DNA of 64,000 nt from Bordetella sp. H567 (GCF_001704295.1 NZ_CP012334.1:1624084-1688083); one strand, 5' to 3'. Positions 42,515 to 51,781 are shown, counted from the first letter of the stretch. Notes: generated by a model from the sequence alone, not told the origin. Numbers and translations: made by a program.

Positions 42515-43492
42515 TCAGGCCGTCTTGCGCCGCCGCAGCAGGGCCTGGAATTCGCCCACGATGCCGCGGCGAAAGGCCATCACGCAGATCACGAAGATCA
42601 GGCCGATGACGATGGTCACCGATTCCCCCAGCTGGCGGAACCACTCGATGCCGGTCATGCTGGTCAGCGCCTGCCCGAAGTCGCCCACCTTGTTTTCCAG
42701 CAGAACGACGATGAAGGCGCCCAACACCGGGCCCAGGAAAGTACCCATGCCGCCGATCAGCGTCATCAGGATGACCAGGCCGGACATCTGCCACGTCGCG
42801 TCCGATAGCGTGGCGGACACGAAGACCAGCGTCTTGGCCGAGCCCGCCAGCCCCGCGATGGCCGCCGAGAGGACGAAGGCCAGCAGCTTGAAGCGGTCGA
42901 CGTCGTACCCCAGCGAGATCGCGCGCGGCTCGTTCTCGCGCAAGGCCTTGAGCACCTGACCGAAAGGCGAGTTGACCGTGCGCCAGATGACGGCGAAGCC
43001 GATCAGGAAGAGCGCCAGGACCAGGTAGTACAGGGTCAGGTCGCTGCTGAGATCGATCAGACCGAACAGGCGGCCGCGGGGCACCTGCTGCAGGCCGTCT
43101 TCACCGCCGGTGAAGCGGGCCTGCAAGAAGAAAAAGTAGGCCATCTGGGCCATGGCCAGCGTGATCATGGCGAAGTAGATGCCGCTGCGGCGTATGGCCA
43201 GGCCCCCCACCACCAGGCCCAGCAGGGCGGCCACGGCGACGCCGAAGACCAGCCCGATCTCCGGCGTGACGCCCCATGCCTTCAGCGCATGGCCGGTGGC
43301 GTAGGCCGCACTGCCCAGGAAGGCCGCGTGGCCGAAAGACAGGAGGCCGGTAAACCCCAGCAGCAGGTTGAAGGCGCAGGCGAACAGCGCATAGCACATG
43401 ACCTTCATGGCGAAAATGGGGTACACGCCCAGGAAGGGCAGCAGCGCCGCCGCGATGGCCAGGACCACATAGCCAGCGATGTGTCGATTCAT
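42515..43492 (-). CDS. livM: Branched-chain amino acid ABC transporter permease (LivM)
   Basis: A 325-residue inner-membrane permease with about eight to nine helices. LLLGFTGLLSFGHAAFLGSAAYA and the long GGLAIRRSGIYFAMITLAMAQ are LivM hallmarks, and ALRENEPRAISLGYDV is the loop that contacts the ATPases. The start (43492) overlaps the livH stop (ATGA). It is the last gene of the five-gene operon livG-livF-livK-livH-livM. Confidence 0.93.
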   Translation of the reverse strand: MNRHIAGYVVLAIAAALLPFLGVYPIFAMKVMCYALFACAFNLLLGFTGLLSFGHAAFLGSAAYATGHALKAWGVTPEIGLVFGVAVAALLGLVVGGLAIRRSGIYFAMITLAMAQMAYFFFLQARFTGGEDGLQQVPRGRLFGLIDLSSDLTLYYLVLALFLIGFAVIWRTVNSPFGQVLKALRENEPRAISLGYDVDRFKLLAFVLSAAIAGLAGSAKTLVFVSATLSDATWQMSGLVILMTLIGGMGTFLGPVLGAFIVVLLENKVGDFGQALTSMTGIEWFRQLGESVTIVIGLIFVICVMAFRRGIVGEFQALLRRRKTA

Positions 43493-44373
43493 TTTTCCTT
43501 CCCGAACAGTCCCGCCGGACGCAGCAGCAGCACGATGGCCATGATGACGAAGACGACCGTGTTGGATGCCTCGGGCCAGAACACCTTGGTCAACCCCTCG
43601 ATCACGCCCAGGCCCAGGCCCGTCAGGATGGCCCCCATGATGGAACCCATGCCGCCGATGACCACGACGGCGAACACCACGATGATCAGGTTGGATCCCA
43701 TCAAGGGCGATACCTGCAGCACCGGGGCGGCCAGCACCCCGGCGAAGGCGGCCAGGGCGACCCCGAAGCCGTAGGTCAGCGTGATCATGCGCGGCACGTT
43801 GACGCCGAAGGCTTCGACCAGCTTGGGGTTTTCCGTGGCGGCGCGCAGCAGCGCGCCCAGCGGCGTGCGCTCGATCACGAACCATGTGCCGAAACAGATG
43901 ATCAGCGAGGCCACCACGACCCAGCCGCGGTAATTCGGCAGGATCATGAAGCCCAGGTTGGTGGCGCCCTGCAGCAGGTCCGGCGTCGGGAAGGGCTGTC
44001 CCGATACACCGTAGACGCTGCGGAACAGGCCCTCGATCAGCAGCGTCAGGCCGAAGGTGAGCAACAGGCCGTAAAGATGATCCAGCCGGTACAGGTGGCG
44101 CAGCAGCAGGCGTTCGATGACGATGCCGAATACGCCGACCACCAGCGGCGCCAGGACCAGGACGATCCAGTAGTTCAGGCCGAGGTAGGCCACGCCCATC
44201 CACGCCACGAAGGCGCCCATCATGTACAGCGCGCCGTGGGCGAAGTTGATGACGTTGAGCAGACCGAAGATGACCGCCAGGCCGAGCGACAGCATGGCGT
44301 AGAAAGAACCGTTCACCAGGCCCAGCAGCAATTGCCCGAACAGGGCCTGCATGGGGATGCCGAAAACATTCAT
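43489..44373 (-). CDS. livH: Branched-chain amino acid ABC transporter permease (LivH)
   Basis: A 294-residue permease with about eight helices. LVNGSFYAMLSLGLAVIFGLLNVINFAHGAL is a LivH signature, and RTPLGALLRAATENPKLVEAFGVNV is the ATPase-contact loop. ILTGLGLGVIEGL near the C-terminus also fits. It lies about 100 bp after the binding-protein gene and overlaps livM. With LivM it forms the membrane channel. Confidence 0.93.
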   Translation of the reverse strand: MNVFGIPMQALFGQLLLGLVNGSFYAMLSLGLAVIFGLLNVINFAHGALYMMGAFVAWMGVAYLGLNYWIVLVLAPLVVGVFGIVIERLLLRHLYRLDHLYGLLLTFGLTLLIEGLFRSVYGVSGQPFPTPDLLQGATNLGFMILPNYRGWVVVASLIICFGTWFVIERTPLGALLRAATENPKLVEAFGVNVPRMITLTYGFGVALAAFAGVLAAPVLQVSPLMGSNLIIVVFAVVVIGGMGSIMGAILTGLGLGVIEGLTKVFWPEASNTVVFVIMAIVLLLRPAGLFGKEK

Positions 44374-44476
44374 GGTTTTTTGGAAGTCCTGCGCCGGTTA
44401 TGCATGGGCACGCGAAGGCAGGCGCGGTACGGCGCCCGGCGGCATGGCCGGGTGGCGCCGCACCGCGATGTCCTGC

Positions 44477-45694
44477 TTATTTCTTGACCAGCTTGCAGGT
44501 CGATTCAGACAGCTTGGTGTAGACCTGGTCGCCGGGCAGCGTGGCGACCACCTTGTAGTAGTCCCACGGACCCTTGGACTCCTTGGGTGTCTTCACCTGC
44601 ATCAGGTACATGTCGTGGATCATGCGGCCGTCTTCGCGCACATAGCCGCCCTGGGCGAACATATCGTTGATCTTGTTCGACTTCATCCACTTCATCACCG
44701 TGTCGGGATCGTCGGTGCCGGTGGCCTTGACCCCGCTCAGATAGAACGAGACCGACGAATAGTCGCCCGCCTGCAGCATCGACGGCTTGCGGCCGACCTT
44801 GGCTTCGAACTTCTTGCTCCAGGCGCGCGAGGCGTCGTTCTGGTCCCAGTACCAGCCGTCGGTCAGGTACATGCCCTGGGTGGCCGGCAGGCCCAGCGAA
44901 TGGATGTCGTTGATGAAGACCAGCAGGCCCGCCAACTTCATTGTCTTGGTGATGCCGAACTCGTTCGCCGCCTTGACGGAATTGATCGTATCGCCGCCCG
45001 CGTTGGCCAGGCCCAGGATCTGGGCCTTGGAGGCCTGCGCCTGCAGCAGGAAGGACGAGAAGTCCGATGCGCCCAGCGGGGCTCGCACCTGGCCCTTGAC
45101 CTCGCCGCCCGCGGCTTTCACCACGTTGGCCGTGTCGCGCTCCAGGGCGTGGCCGAACGCGTAGTCCGCGGTCAGGAAGAACCAGCTCTTGCCGCCGTCC
45201 TTCACCACGGCCGAACCGGTGCCGCGCGCCAGCGCCACGGTGTCGTAGGCGTAGTGCACGGTATAGGGCGTACATTGCGCGTTGGTCAGGTCCGAGGCGC
45301 CCGCCCCGATGGCGATGAAGGGCTTCTTCTTCTCGGCGGCAACCGCGGCCATGGCCAGGCTGGTCGCGGAGTTGGTGCCGCCGATCAGCACGTCCACGTG
45401 CTGCTGGTCGAACCATTCGCGCGCCCGCGATGACGCCACGTCGGCCTTGTTCTGGTGGTCGGCGTACATCACTTCGATCTTCTTGCCGTTGATGTTGCCG
45501 CCGGCATCCTCGATCGCCATGCGGATGGCTTCCACGCCGGCCTTGCCGTCGATGTCGGAATACACGCCCGACATATCGGTAATGAAGCCGATGCGGATGA
45601 CATCATCGGAGATGCCTTGCGCCTGGACGGCCGGCGCCGCGGCGAGTCCGAAACCGGCCAGGGCCAGCGCGGCGGTAAGGGTATGCAGCTTCAT
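44477..45694 (-). CDS. Branched-chain amino acid-type ABC transporter substrate-binding protein
   Basis: A 405-residue periplasmic protein of the Leu/Ile/Val-binding (family 6) type. A standard signal peptide (MKLHTLTAALALAGFGLAA, cleaved near VQAQG) precedes IRIGFITDMSGVYSDIDG, a family start, and VLIGGTNSATSLAMAAVAAEKKKPF. The DAFGHALERDT-like segment binds the ligand backbone. In Alcaligenaceae such systems often take aromatic acids or amides rather than leucine, so the ligand is open. It sits between livF and livH. Confidence 0.92.
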   Translation of the reverse strand: MKLHTLTAALALAGFGLAAAPAVQAQGISDDVIRIGFITDMSGVYSDIDGKAGVEAIRMAIEDAGGNINGKKIEVMYADHQNKADVASSRAREWFDQQHVDVLIGGTNSATSLAMAAVAAEKKKPFIAIGAGASDLTNAQCTPYTVHYAYDTVALARGTGSAVVKDGGKSWFFLTADYAFGHALERDTANVVKAAGGEVKGQVRAPLGASDFSSFLLQAQASKAQILGLANAGGDTINSVKAANEFGITKTMKLAGLLVFINDIHSLGLPATQGMYLTDGWYWDQNDASRAWSKKFEAKVGRKPSMLQAGDYSSVSFYLSGVKATGTDDPDTVMKWMKSNKINDMFAQGGYVREDGRMIHDMYLMQVKTPKESKGPWDYYKVVATLPGDQVYTKLSESTCKLVKK

Positions 45695-45748
45695 TTTGAC
45701 TCCTCTCCCTCTTGTAGGGGGTTGCCGGTTTTCCGGCGGGTGGCACAT

Positions 45749-46462
45749 TCAAACGCCCAGCAGGTCGTTGAGCGCTTCCTGTTTTTCAGTCAGCTGAGAT
45801 GCGTCGAAATGCTCGACGATCTGGCCGTGCTCCATGACGTAGAAGCGGTCGGCCAGCGGCGCGGCGAAGTGGAAATTCTGTTCCACCATCACGATGGTGT
45901 ACCCGCGCTGTTTCAGCGCCGTGATCATGCGCCCCAGCGCTTGCACGATAACCGGGGCGAGGCCCTCGGATATCTCGTCCAGAAGCAGCAGGCTGGCGCC
46001 GGTGCGCAGGATGCGCGCCACGGCCAGCATCTGCTGCTCGCCGCCGGACAGCCGGGTCCCCGGCGAATGGCGGCGTTCGTGCAGGTTGGGGAACATGTCG
46101 TAGATTTCGGCCAGCGACATGCCGCCGCCCAGCGCGCCGCCGATGACCGGCGGCAGCAGCAGGTTTTCCTCACACGACAGGCTGGCGAAAATGCCGCGTT
46201 CCTCGGGGCAATAGCCCACGCCCAGGTGCGCGACGCGAAAGGTCGGCAGGCCGATGGACTCGGTGCCGTTGATGCGCACCGAGCCGCGGCGGCTGCCCGT
46301 CAGGCCCAGGATGGCCCGCAGCGTGGTGGTGCGGCCGGCGCCGTTGCGTCCCAGCAGGGTGACGACTTCGCCCTGGGCCACGCGCATGTCCACCCCATGC
46401 AGGATGTGGGATTCGCCGTACCAGGCGTGCAGATCGGAGATTTCCAATGCCGGCGCTGTCAT
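45749..46462 (-). CDS. livF: Branched-chain amino acid-type ABC transporter ATPase (LivF), Walker A Lys replaced by Arg
   Basis: A 237-residue ATPase. The signature RLSGGEQQMLAVARIL, Walker B LLLLDEISEGLAP and switch His (IVMVEQNFHFA region) are present. Walker A, however, reads GRNGAGRTTT (38-47), so the nucleotide-binding Lys is Arg44; the codon is cgc on the coding strand, so a single-base misread cannot restore Lys. The start overlaps the livG stop. It pairs with LivG, whose Walker A is normal, so the complex may have one strong and one weak ATP site. Confidence 0.93.
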   Translation of the reverse strand: MTAPALEISDLHAWYGESHILHGVDMRVAQGEVVTLLGRNGAGRTTTLRAILGLTGSRRGSVRINGTESIGLPTFRVAHLGVGYCPEERGIFASLSCEENLLLPPVIGGALGGGMSLAEIYDMFPNLHERRHSPGTRLSGGEQQMLAVARILRTGASLLLLDEISEGLAPVIVQALGRMITALKQRGYTIVMVEQNFHFAAPLADRFYVMEHGQIVEHFDASQLTEKQEALNDLLGV

Positions 46463-47232
46463 GCGTGTGCTCCTTGCAATTCACCCGCGGTGGTCCCCAT
46501 ATAAGCCTGCATCACCTCGGGATTGCGTGAGACTTCGGCATAGCCGCCTTCGGCCAGGACGGCGCCGCGCGCCAGCACGGTAATCTGGTCGGCAATGGAC
46601 GAGACCACGTTCATATTGTGTTCGACCATCAGGATGGTGCGGCCTACGCCGACGCGCTTGATCAGGCGGGTGACGCGGTCCACGTCCTCGTGGCCCATGC
46701 CCTGCGTGGGCTCGTCCAGCAGCATCAGTTCCGGCTCCATGGCCAGCGTGGTGGCGATTTCCAGCGCGCGCTTGCGGCCGTAGGGCAGGTTCACGGTCAT
46801 CTCTTCCGCGAAACTGCCCAGGTCGACTTCGTCCAGCAGCTCGTGCGCCTTCGCATTCAGGCTGTCCAGCCGTTTCTCGCTGCGCCAGAAGTGGTAGGAC
46901 AAACCCGTTTTGCGCTGCAAGCCGATGCGCACGTTTTCAAGCACCGTCAGGTGAGGGAATACGGCGGAAATCTGGAACGAGCGGATGATGCCGCGGCGTG
47001 CGATCTGCGCAGGCTTTTCGCCCGTGATGTCCACGCCGTTGAAAACGATGCGTCCGGCGCTGGGCGCCAGGAACTTCGTCAGCAGGTTGAAGCACGTGGT
47101 CTTGCCGGCCCCATTGGGGCCGATCAGCGCATGGATATGGCCGCGGCGGACGCGCAGGTCGACACCTTTCACCGCGACAAATCCGCGGAATTCCTTGGTC
47201 AGTCCCTGGGTCTCCAGAATGGTGTCTTCCAT
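46459..47232 (-). CDS. livG: Branched-chain amino acid-type ABC transporter ATPase (LivG)
   Basis: A 257-residue ATPase and first gene of the liv operon. Walker A IGPNGAGKTT is canonical, Walker B is LMLLDEPTQGM, and the switch His is in MVEHNM. The signature is NLPYGRKRALEIA; a degenerate LSGG is common in LivG proteins. RRGIIRSFQISAVFPHLTVLENV is the Q-loop region and QAYMG at the end is the family tail. The promoter should be in 47233-47365, which I could not resolve. Confidence 0.93.
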   Translation of the reverse strand: MEDTILETQGLTKEFRGFVAVKGVDLRVRRGHIHALIGPNGAGKTTCFNLLTKFLAPSAGRIVFNGVDITGEKPAQIARRGIIRSFQISAVFPHLTVLENVRIGLQRKTGLSYHFWRSEKRLDSLNAKAHELLDEVDLGSFAEEMTVNLPYGRKRALEIATTLAMEPELMLLDEPTQGMGHEDVDRVTRLIKRVGVGRTILMVEHNMNVVSSIADQITVLARGAVLAEGGYAEVSRNPEVMQAYMGTTAGELQGAHA

Positions 47233-47365
47233 ACTCCACCATCGTTCATTGTGCGTAATTGTTGCGGCGAGTATGCGGACGCCCAGGGCAAAATACTATG
47301 CGGGTTTTACATAGGTTTTTTCTAAGGAATACGGGGACTTGACAGCCGTGTGACAACTTGCGGGT

Positions 47366-48010
47366 TCACGCCGGCTTGGCCGGCGTTTTATGGCGGTATT
47401 CGCACAGGTCGGCGATGCCGCATTGCGGACATTTCGGGGTGCGCGCCACGCAGACGTAGCGGCCGTGCAGGATCAGCCAGTGATGCGCATCCTGCAGGTA
47501 TTCCCTGGGCACCAGCCGAGTCAGCTTGAGTTCGACTTCCAGCACGTTCTTGCCGGGCGCCAGTCCGGTGCGATTGGCCACGCGAAAGATGTGCGTGTCC
47601 ACGGCCATCGTCGCCTGGCCGAAGGCGGTATTGAGCACCACGTTCGCGGTCTTGCGGCCGACGCCGGGCAGGGCCTCCAGCGCTTCGCGGCTCTGGGGCA
47701 CTTCGCCGCCATGCTGTTCCAGGATCAGCCGCGCGGTGGCGACGGCGTTCTTCGCCTTGGTGCGGTACAGGCCGATGGTCTTGATGTATTCCGTCAGCCC
47801 GGCTTCGCCCAGCTCCACCAGCCCCTGAGGGGTGCCGTAGTGGGGAAAGAACTTGCGGGTGGCGATGTTCACCGACTTGTCGGTCGCCTGCGCGGACAGC
47901 AGCACGGCGATCAGCAACTGGAACGGTGTCGCGTATTCGAGTTCGGTGGTCGGCGTGGGATTGGCGGCTTGCAGGCGGGCGAAGATTTCCCGGCGTTTGG
48001 CGGCGTTCAT
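47366..48010 (-). CDS. nth: Endonuclease III
   Basis: A 214-residue base-excision repair enzyme that removes oxidised pyrimidines and cuts at abasic sites. The helix-hairpin-helix LPGVGRKTANVV gives catalytic Lys120, AVDTHIFRVANR gives Asp138, and the 4Fe-4S cluster Cys are 187, 194, 197 and 203 (C-x6-C-x2-C-x5-C), the same numbers as in E. coli. It lies 102 bp after rnfB in the same direction; the rnfB-nth pair is common in betaproteobacteria. Both carry iron-sulfur clusters. Confidence 0.97.
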   Translation of the reverse strand: MNAAKRREIFARLQAANPTPTTELEYATPFQLLIAVLLSAQATDKSVNIATRKFFPHYGTPQGLVELGEAGLTEYIKTIGLYRTKAKNAVATARLILEQHGGEVPQSREALEALPGVGRKTANVVLNTAFGQATMAVDTHIFRVANRTGLAPGKNVLEVELKLTRLVPREYLQDAHHWLILHGRYVCVARTPKCPQCGIADLCEYRHKTPAKPA

Positions 48011-48112
48011 CGTTGGCGTTGTTCCTTTTCTTGGTGTTTTCCGCGTCCCGCCGTACGTCCGCGTCGCTGTATCGACCGGTGCGGGCCGCGCGAGCGGAGG
48101 CCGTCCCGGCTT

Positions 48113-48742
48113 TCAAGGCCCCGGGCGGCTACGCCGGGCACGGGCGCGCGCCAGCGCGTTCTCGATGGCGGCGCGCTTGCGGGCCTCGGCCTCGTGGGGC
48201 GGAACCTCCTCCGCGGCGGCATCGCCGCGGCGGTCGGCGTCGGCATCGGCGCCGGCGCCTTCGCGCAGCCGGCGCGCACGGCCGTCGTGGCGCGCGCGCG
48301 CATGGCGGGCGTCGTCCGCGGTCCAGGCACGGCCGGCCGGCACCATCGCGATGCAATCCACGGGGCAGGGCGCGACGCACAGGTCGCAGCCGGTGCACAC
48401 GTCGTCCAGCACCGTATGCATGCGCTTGGGCGCGCCCACGATGGCGTCCACCGGACAGGCGTCGATGCACAGGGTGCAGCCTATGCAATGGGCTTCGTCG
48501 ACCACGGCCAGCATCAGCGGTCCGGGATGCCCGCGCGACAGGTCCAGTGCCGGCGCCGGTCTATCCAGCAGGGCGGCCAGGGCGCGCACGCCGTCCTCCC
48601 CGCCGGGCGGGCAGCGATTGATATCGGCTTCGCCGGCGGCGATGGCCGCGGCATAAGGCCGGCAGCCGTCATAGCCGCACTTCGTGCATTGCGTCTGGGG
48701 CAGCAGGCCGTCGATGCGGTCCGCGAGGGTAATGGTGGACAT
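48113..48742 (-). CDS. RnfB-like electron transport protein (soluble ferredoxin type)
   Basis: A 209-residue protein. The N-terminal [17 protein letters not shown] with a later Cys (NRCPPGG) is the Fe-S domain of RnfB, and two 4Fe-4S motifs follow: [15 protein letters not shown] and [15 protein letters not shown]. The N-terminal membrane helix of true RnfB is missing and no other rnf genes are near, so it is not part of an Rnf complex here; it may pass electrons to the cluster of Nth or to other partners. The C-terminal part is long, Ala/Arg-rich and probably disordered. The start is immediately after a terminator T-run, with no ribosome site (see findings). Confidence 0.85.
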   Translation of the reverse strand: MSTITLADRIDGLLPQTQCTKCGYDGCRPYAAAIAAGEADINRCPPGGEDGVRALAALLDRPAPALDLSRGHPGPLMLAVVDEAHCIGCTLCIDACPVDAIVGAPKRMHTVLDDVCTGCDLCVAPCPVDCIAMVPAGRAWTADDARHARARHDGRARRLREGAGADADADRRGDAAAEEVPPHEAEARKRAAIENALARARARRSRPGP

Positions 48743-48743
48743 G

Positions 48744-48768
48744 AAAAAAAAGGGGCCTGGACGGCCCC
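48744..48768 (-). terminator. Intrinsic terminator of phaZ
   Basis: Minus strand: ggggcc, loop gtcca, ggcccc, then eight T. It ends the phaZ transcript about 40 bp past its stop and directly abuts the rnfB start codon at 48742. Confidence 0.88.
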
Positions 48769-48808
48769 GTATCGGAATGATCGGCGGCCGCGCCGCCGTG
48801 GCCCGGCT

Positions 48809-50032
48809 TCAGGCGTATTGGCGGATGAATTCCGCGATTTTAGGACAGATGATTTCGCGCCACCGGCGGCCCGAGAAAATCCCGTAGTGGCCGCATTTCT
48901 GCGCCGTATAGTGGGTCTTGCGATCGGCGGGAATGCCGCTGCACAAGTCCAGCGCCGCGCGGGTCTGGCCCAGGCCCGAGATATCGTCCAGTTCGCCTTC
49001 GATGGTCATCAGCGCGACGTTCTTGATGTCGGCCGGCTTCACGAGCTGCCCATCCACCTTCCATTTGCCCCTGGGCAGCTGGTGTTCCTGGAACACCATC
49101 TTGATGGTATCCAGGTAGAACTCCGCCGCCATATCCAGTACGGCGTTGTATTCGTCGTAGAAGCGGCGGTGCGCTTCCGCGTCGCTGTCGTCGCCGCGGA
49201 CCAGGTCCTGGTAGAAATCGTAGTGCGATTTGAGGTGGCGGTCCGGGTTCATGGCGACGAAGCCGGCATGCTGCAGGAAACCCGGATAAACCGGCCGCCC
49301 GGTGCCGGGATAACGGCCGGGTACGCGGTGTATGAGCTGGTTCTCGAACCACGAGTACGGCTTGGTGGTCGCCAGGTTGTTGACCTGCGTGGGGCTTTTT
49401 CGCGGATCGATGGGGCCGCCCATCATGATCATGGTGCGTGGCTGGCAGGGGTCGTTGCTGGACGCCATCAGCGAAATCGCGGCGAGCACGGGCACCGTGG
49501 GCTGGCACACCGAAATCACATGCGTGTCCGCGCCCAGGAAGCGCAGGAAGTCCTGCACATAGCGCACGTAATCGTTCAGGTGGAAGGGGCCTTCCGACAG
49601 CGGCACCATGCGCGCGTCGACCCAGTCGGTCACGTAGACGTCGTGCCGGGGCAGCAGGGCGCGCACCGTGTCGCGCAGCAGGGTGGCGTGATGGCCCGAA
49701 AGCGGGGCCACCAGCAGCACCTGCGGGTCCTTGCGCTTGGCCAGGCCCTGGCGCTCGAAGTGGATCAGCCGGCAGAACGGTTTGTCGACCGCCACCTTTT
49801 CCACCACTTTCACGTGTTTGCCGTCGATCTCGGTAGTCGGCAGGCCCCATGCCGGCTTTTCGTATTCCTTGCCGATGCGGTGCATCAGTTCGTAGCCGGC
49901 GGCCAGTTGGCGCGAGACGGGGGTATAGGCCCAAGGGCTATAGGGGTTGGAGAATAGCTGCGAGCCGACGTCCGTGAACGCGGCAAAGGGCGTCAAAAAG
50001 GCGCGCTGCAGCTCGTGCAATTGATACAGCAT
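48809..50032 (-). CDS. phaZ: Intracellular polyhydroxyalkanoate depolymerase
   Basis: A 407-residue enzyme that hydrolyses stored PHB granules. The family start MLYQLHELQRAFLTPFAAF is intact. The lipase-like box is SVCQPTVP with catalytic Cys176 in place of Ser, the usual arrangement for intracellular PHB depolymerases. Near the C-terminus, CGHYGIFSGRRWR gives the catalytic His. No signal peptide is present. A good ribosome site (AAAGGAA) precedes the start at 50032. It has its own terminator. No PHA synthase gene is in the window. Confidence 0.93.
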   Translation of the reverse strand: MLYQLHELQRAFLTPFAAFTDVGSQLFSNPYSPWAYTPVSRQLAAGYELMHRIGKEYEKPAWGLPTTEIDGKHVKVVEKVAVDKPFCRLIHFERQGLAKRKDPQVLLVAPLSGHHATLLRDTVRALLPRHDVYVTDWVDARMVPLSEGPFHLNDYVRYVQDFLRFLGADTHVISVCQPTVPVLAAISLMASSNDPCQPRTMIMMGGPIDPRKSPTQVNNLATTKPYSWFENQLIHRVPGRYPGTGRPVYPGFLQHAGFVAMNPDRHLKSHYDFYQDLVRGDDSDAEAHRRFYDEYNAVLDMAAEFYLDTIKMVFQEHQLPRGKWKVDGQLVKPADIKNVALMTIEGELDDISGLGQTRAALDLCSGIPADRKTHYTAQKCGHYGIFSGRRWREIICPKIAEFIRQYA

Positions 50033-50336
50033 CGAATATTCCTTTCCAGACCCGGAGCCATCGGCCCCGCACCGCCTGGATCTGTCCTCATGCATGTTGG
50101 ACTGATCCGCGGCGGGTTCGTGCGGGTTATTTTACGCACTGCAACAGAACTGACGGCACATAGGACGCTTTCGCAGCGTATTCCGCCCAACATGTGTTGC
50201 CAAAAAGGGAAATTTCAGCCTGTTGTCAACCGCGTGGGGCCGATCGCGCCGGTAGGCGATGCGTCCCCAGGTCGGCCCGGGAACATGGCAAGGCACGTGC
50301 CCGGGATGTTGCGAAGGATTGCAGCGGCGTGGTGGA
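50033..50336. other. 304-bp intergenic region between phaZ and fpr
   Basis: This gap holds the phaZ promoter and the 3' region of fpr. Near the fpr end is an imperfect hairpin (cccgggaacatg and cacgtgcccggg, 50276-50305), a likely end of the fpr transcript without a T-run. The middle (about 50110-50230) is AT-richer (gggttattttacgcactgca, ccaaaaagggaaatttcag) and probably carries the phaZ promoter; I could not fix its elements. No gene is seen. Confidence 0.5.
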
Positions 50337-51161
50337 CTACCAGTAGTTTTCCACCGCGAGGTTGCCCGGCACGCCGCGGCGCCCCGGCGCGAAGCCTCTT
50401 TCCCCGAGCAGTTTACGGGCGTCCGCCAGCATGGCGGGATTGCCGCAAAGCATGACCTTGGCATGAGCCGGGTCCAGTCTTTCGCCCACCAGTGATTCCA
50501 GCCGTCCGTCCTGGATCAGCGTGGTCAGGCGGGCTTGCGGCACGCCAGGCAGGGTTTCGCGCGTGGCGATGGGCAGATAGATCAGCTTGCGTGGGTCCGC
50601 GCGATATATCCCGGCGAATTCGGGCAGGTCGGACCAGCCTTCGATCTCCTGGCGGTAAGCCAGTTCCTGCGCGGTGCGCACCCCATGCACCAGGATGATG
50701 CGGCGGAAGGTGGTCCAGGTGGCGGGGTCGCGGAGGATGGACAGATAGGCGGACAGGCCGGTGCCGCTGGCCAGCAGCCACAGGTCACTGTACGCGCCGG
50801 ATTGAGCGGTGGACGGCTGCGTGGCGAAGCGGTCTATCGTCAGGAAACCGTAGGGCGTCTTTTCGACATACAGCGGATCGCCGGGCTTCAGGGCCGCCAG
50901 CCGGGGACTGAACGGGCCCTCCGGCACCACGATGGAATAGAACTCGAGTTCGTTGTCCAGGGGGCCGGACACCATCGAATAGGCGCGCCACAAGGTGGGT
51001 TCCGCACCGGGCGTATTGCTTTCCGGCAACCCCACCCGCGCGAACTGCCCGGCCTTGAACACAAAGGCGGGATCCCGCGTCACCCGCAGGGAAAACAGCT
51101 TGCCCGGTACCCACTGGCGTACCTCGGTGACGGTCTGGCGCGTGTACTTGCTTTCGGTCAT
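50337..51161 (-). CDS. fpr: Ferredoxin--NADP reductase
   Basis: A 274-residue FAD enzyme that moves electrons between NADPH and ferredoxin or flavodoxin. The FAD domain has FKAGQFARVGL and RAYSMVSGPLDNELEFYSI, the latter the RxYS motif. The NADP domain has LLASGTGLSAYLSILRD and MLCGNPAMLADARKLL, and the protein ends in VENYW, with a terminal aromatic residue over the flavin as in Fpr of Azotobacter. Length is about average. It lies 90 bp after fdxA, the probable partner ferredoxin. Confidence 0.93.
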   Translation of the reverse strand: MTESKYTRQTVTEVRQWVPGKLFSLRVTRDPAFVFKAGQFARVGLPESNTPGAEPTLWRAYSMVSGPLDNELEFYSIVVPEGPFSPRLAALKPGDPLYVEKTPYGFLTIDRFATQPSTAQSGAYSDLWLLASGTGLSAYLSILRDPATWTTFRRIILVHGVRTAQELAYRQEIEGWSDLPEFAGIYRADPRKLIYLPIATRETLPGVPQARLTTLIQDGRLESLVGERLDPAHAKVMLCGNPAMLADARKLLGERGFAPGRRGVPGNLAVENYW

Positions 51162-51251
51162 GGGCGGATCGGTGTCCCCACTGCTGCGCCGGCAAGCCGG
51201 CTTTGGACCCGCGAAGGGCGTTAATCCAGGGACGGCCCGCGGCCGGCCGGC

Positions 51252-51575
51252 TTATTTTTCCAGTAACGGCAGCTTGTCCGGCTTGCCGTTCCATTCGTCG
51301 GCATCGGGCAGCGGCTTCTTGGCGCGGCTGATGCTGGCGAACTCGGGCGACAGTTCGGCATTGATCTTGATGAATTGCAACTGGTCCTGCGGAACGTCTT
51401 CTTCGGCGTAGATGGCGTTGGCCGGGCATTCCGGAATGCACACCGCGCAATCGATGCATTCGTCCGGATCGATGACCAGGAAGTTCGGTCCTTCGCGGAA
51501 GCAATCAACGGGGCACACGTCGACGCAATCGGTGTACTTGCATTTGATACAGTTTTCGGTGACGACGTGAGTCAT
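51252..51575 (-). CDS. fdxA: 7Fe ferredoxin (FdxA)
   Basis: A 107-residue seven-iron ferredoxin. [25 protein letters not shown] provides the Cys for the 3Fe-4S cluster and part of the 4Fe-4S cluster, and [12 protein letters not shown] the remaining Cys. The C-terminal extension to [20 protein letters not shown] is typical of FdxA. A GGGAG ribosome site precedes the ATG. It is upstream of fpr and divergent from pncB. Confidence 0.95.
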   Translation of the reverse strand: MTHVVTENCIKCKYTDCVDVCPVDCFREGPNFLVIDPDECIDCAVCIPECPANAIYAEEDVPQDQLQFIKINAELSPEFASISRAKKPLPDADEWNGKPDKLPLLEK

Positions 51576-51781
51576 GCGGCAACTCCCGGTGGGGCGTTTT
51601 TTATTCTGGGGAAAAATGAGATTTTACCCAATTGCGTTCAACGCCTCCCGGCATAACCCTGACCCGGGTAATGTCGCGGCTTGGTCCAGCCGCCGTGGCC
51701 TCCCTGTCGCGCCAATGGCGGGATAATCCCGGCCGCCCCGTCATCGCACGCCGGCATACTATGGTTGAATACGGTTTTCCT

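Noticed and set aside
46459-47232. LivG signature NLPYGRKRALEIA considered as a defect.
   Set aside because: LivG proteins commonly have a degenerate LSGG; Walker A and B are normal, so it is not evidence of lost function.
47390-49957. 855-residue plus-strand open frame spanning nth, rnfB and phaZ.
   Set aside because: It crosses three recognised minus-strand genes and a terminator and shows no family pattern.
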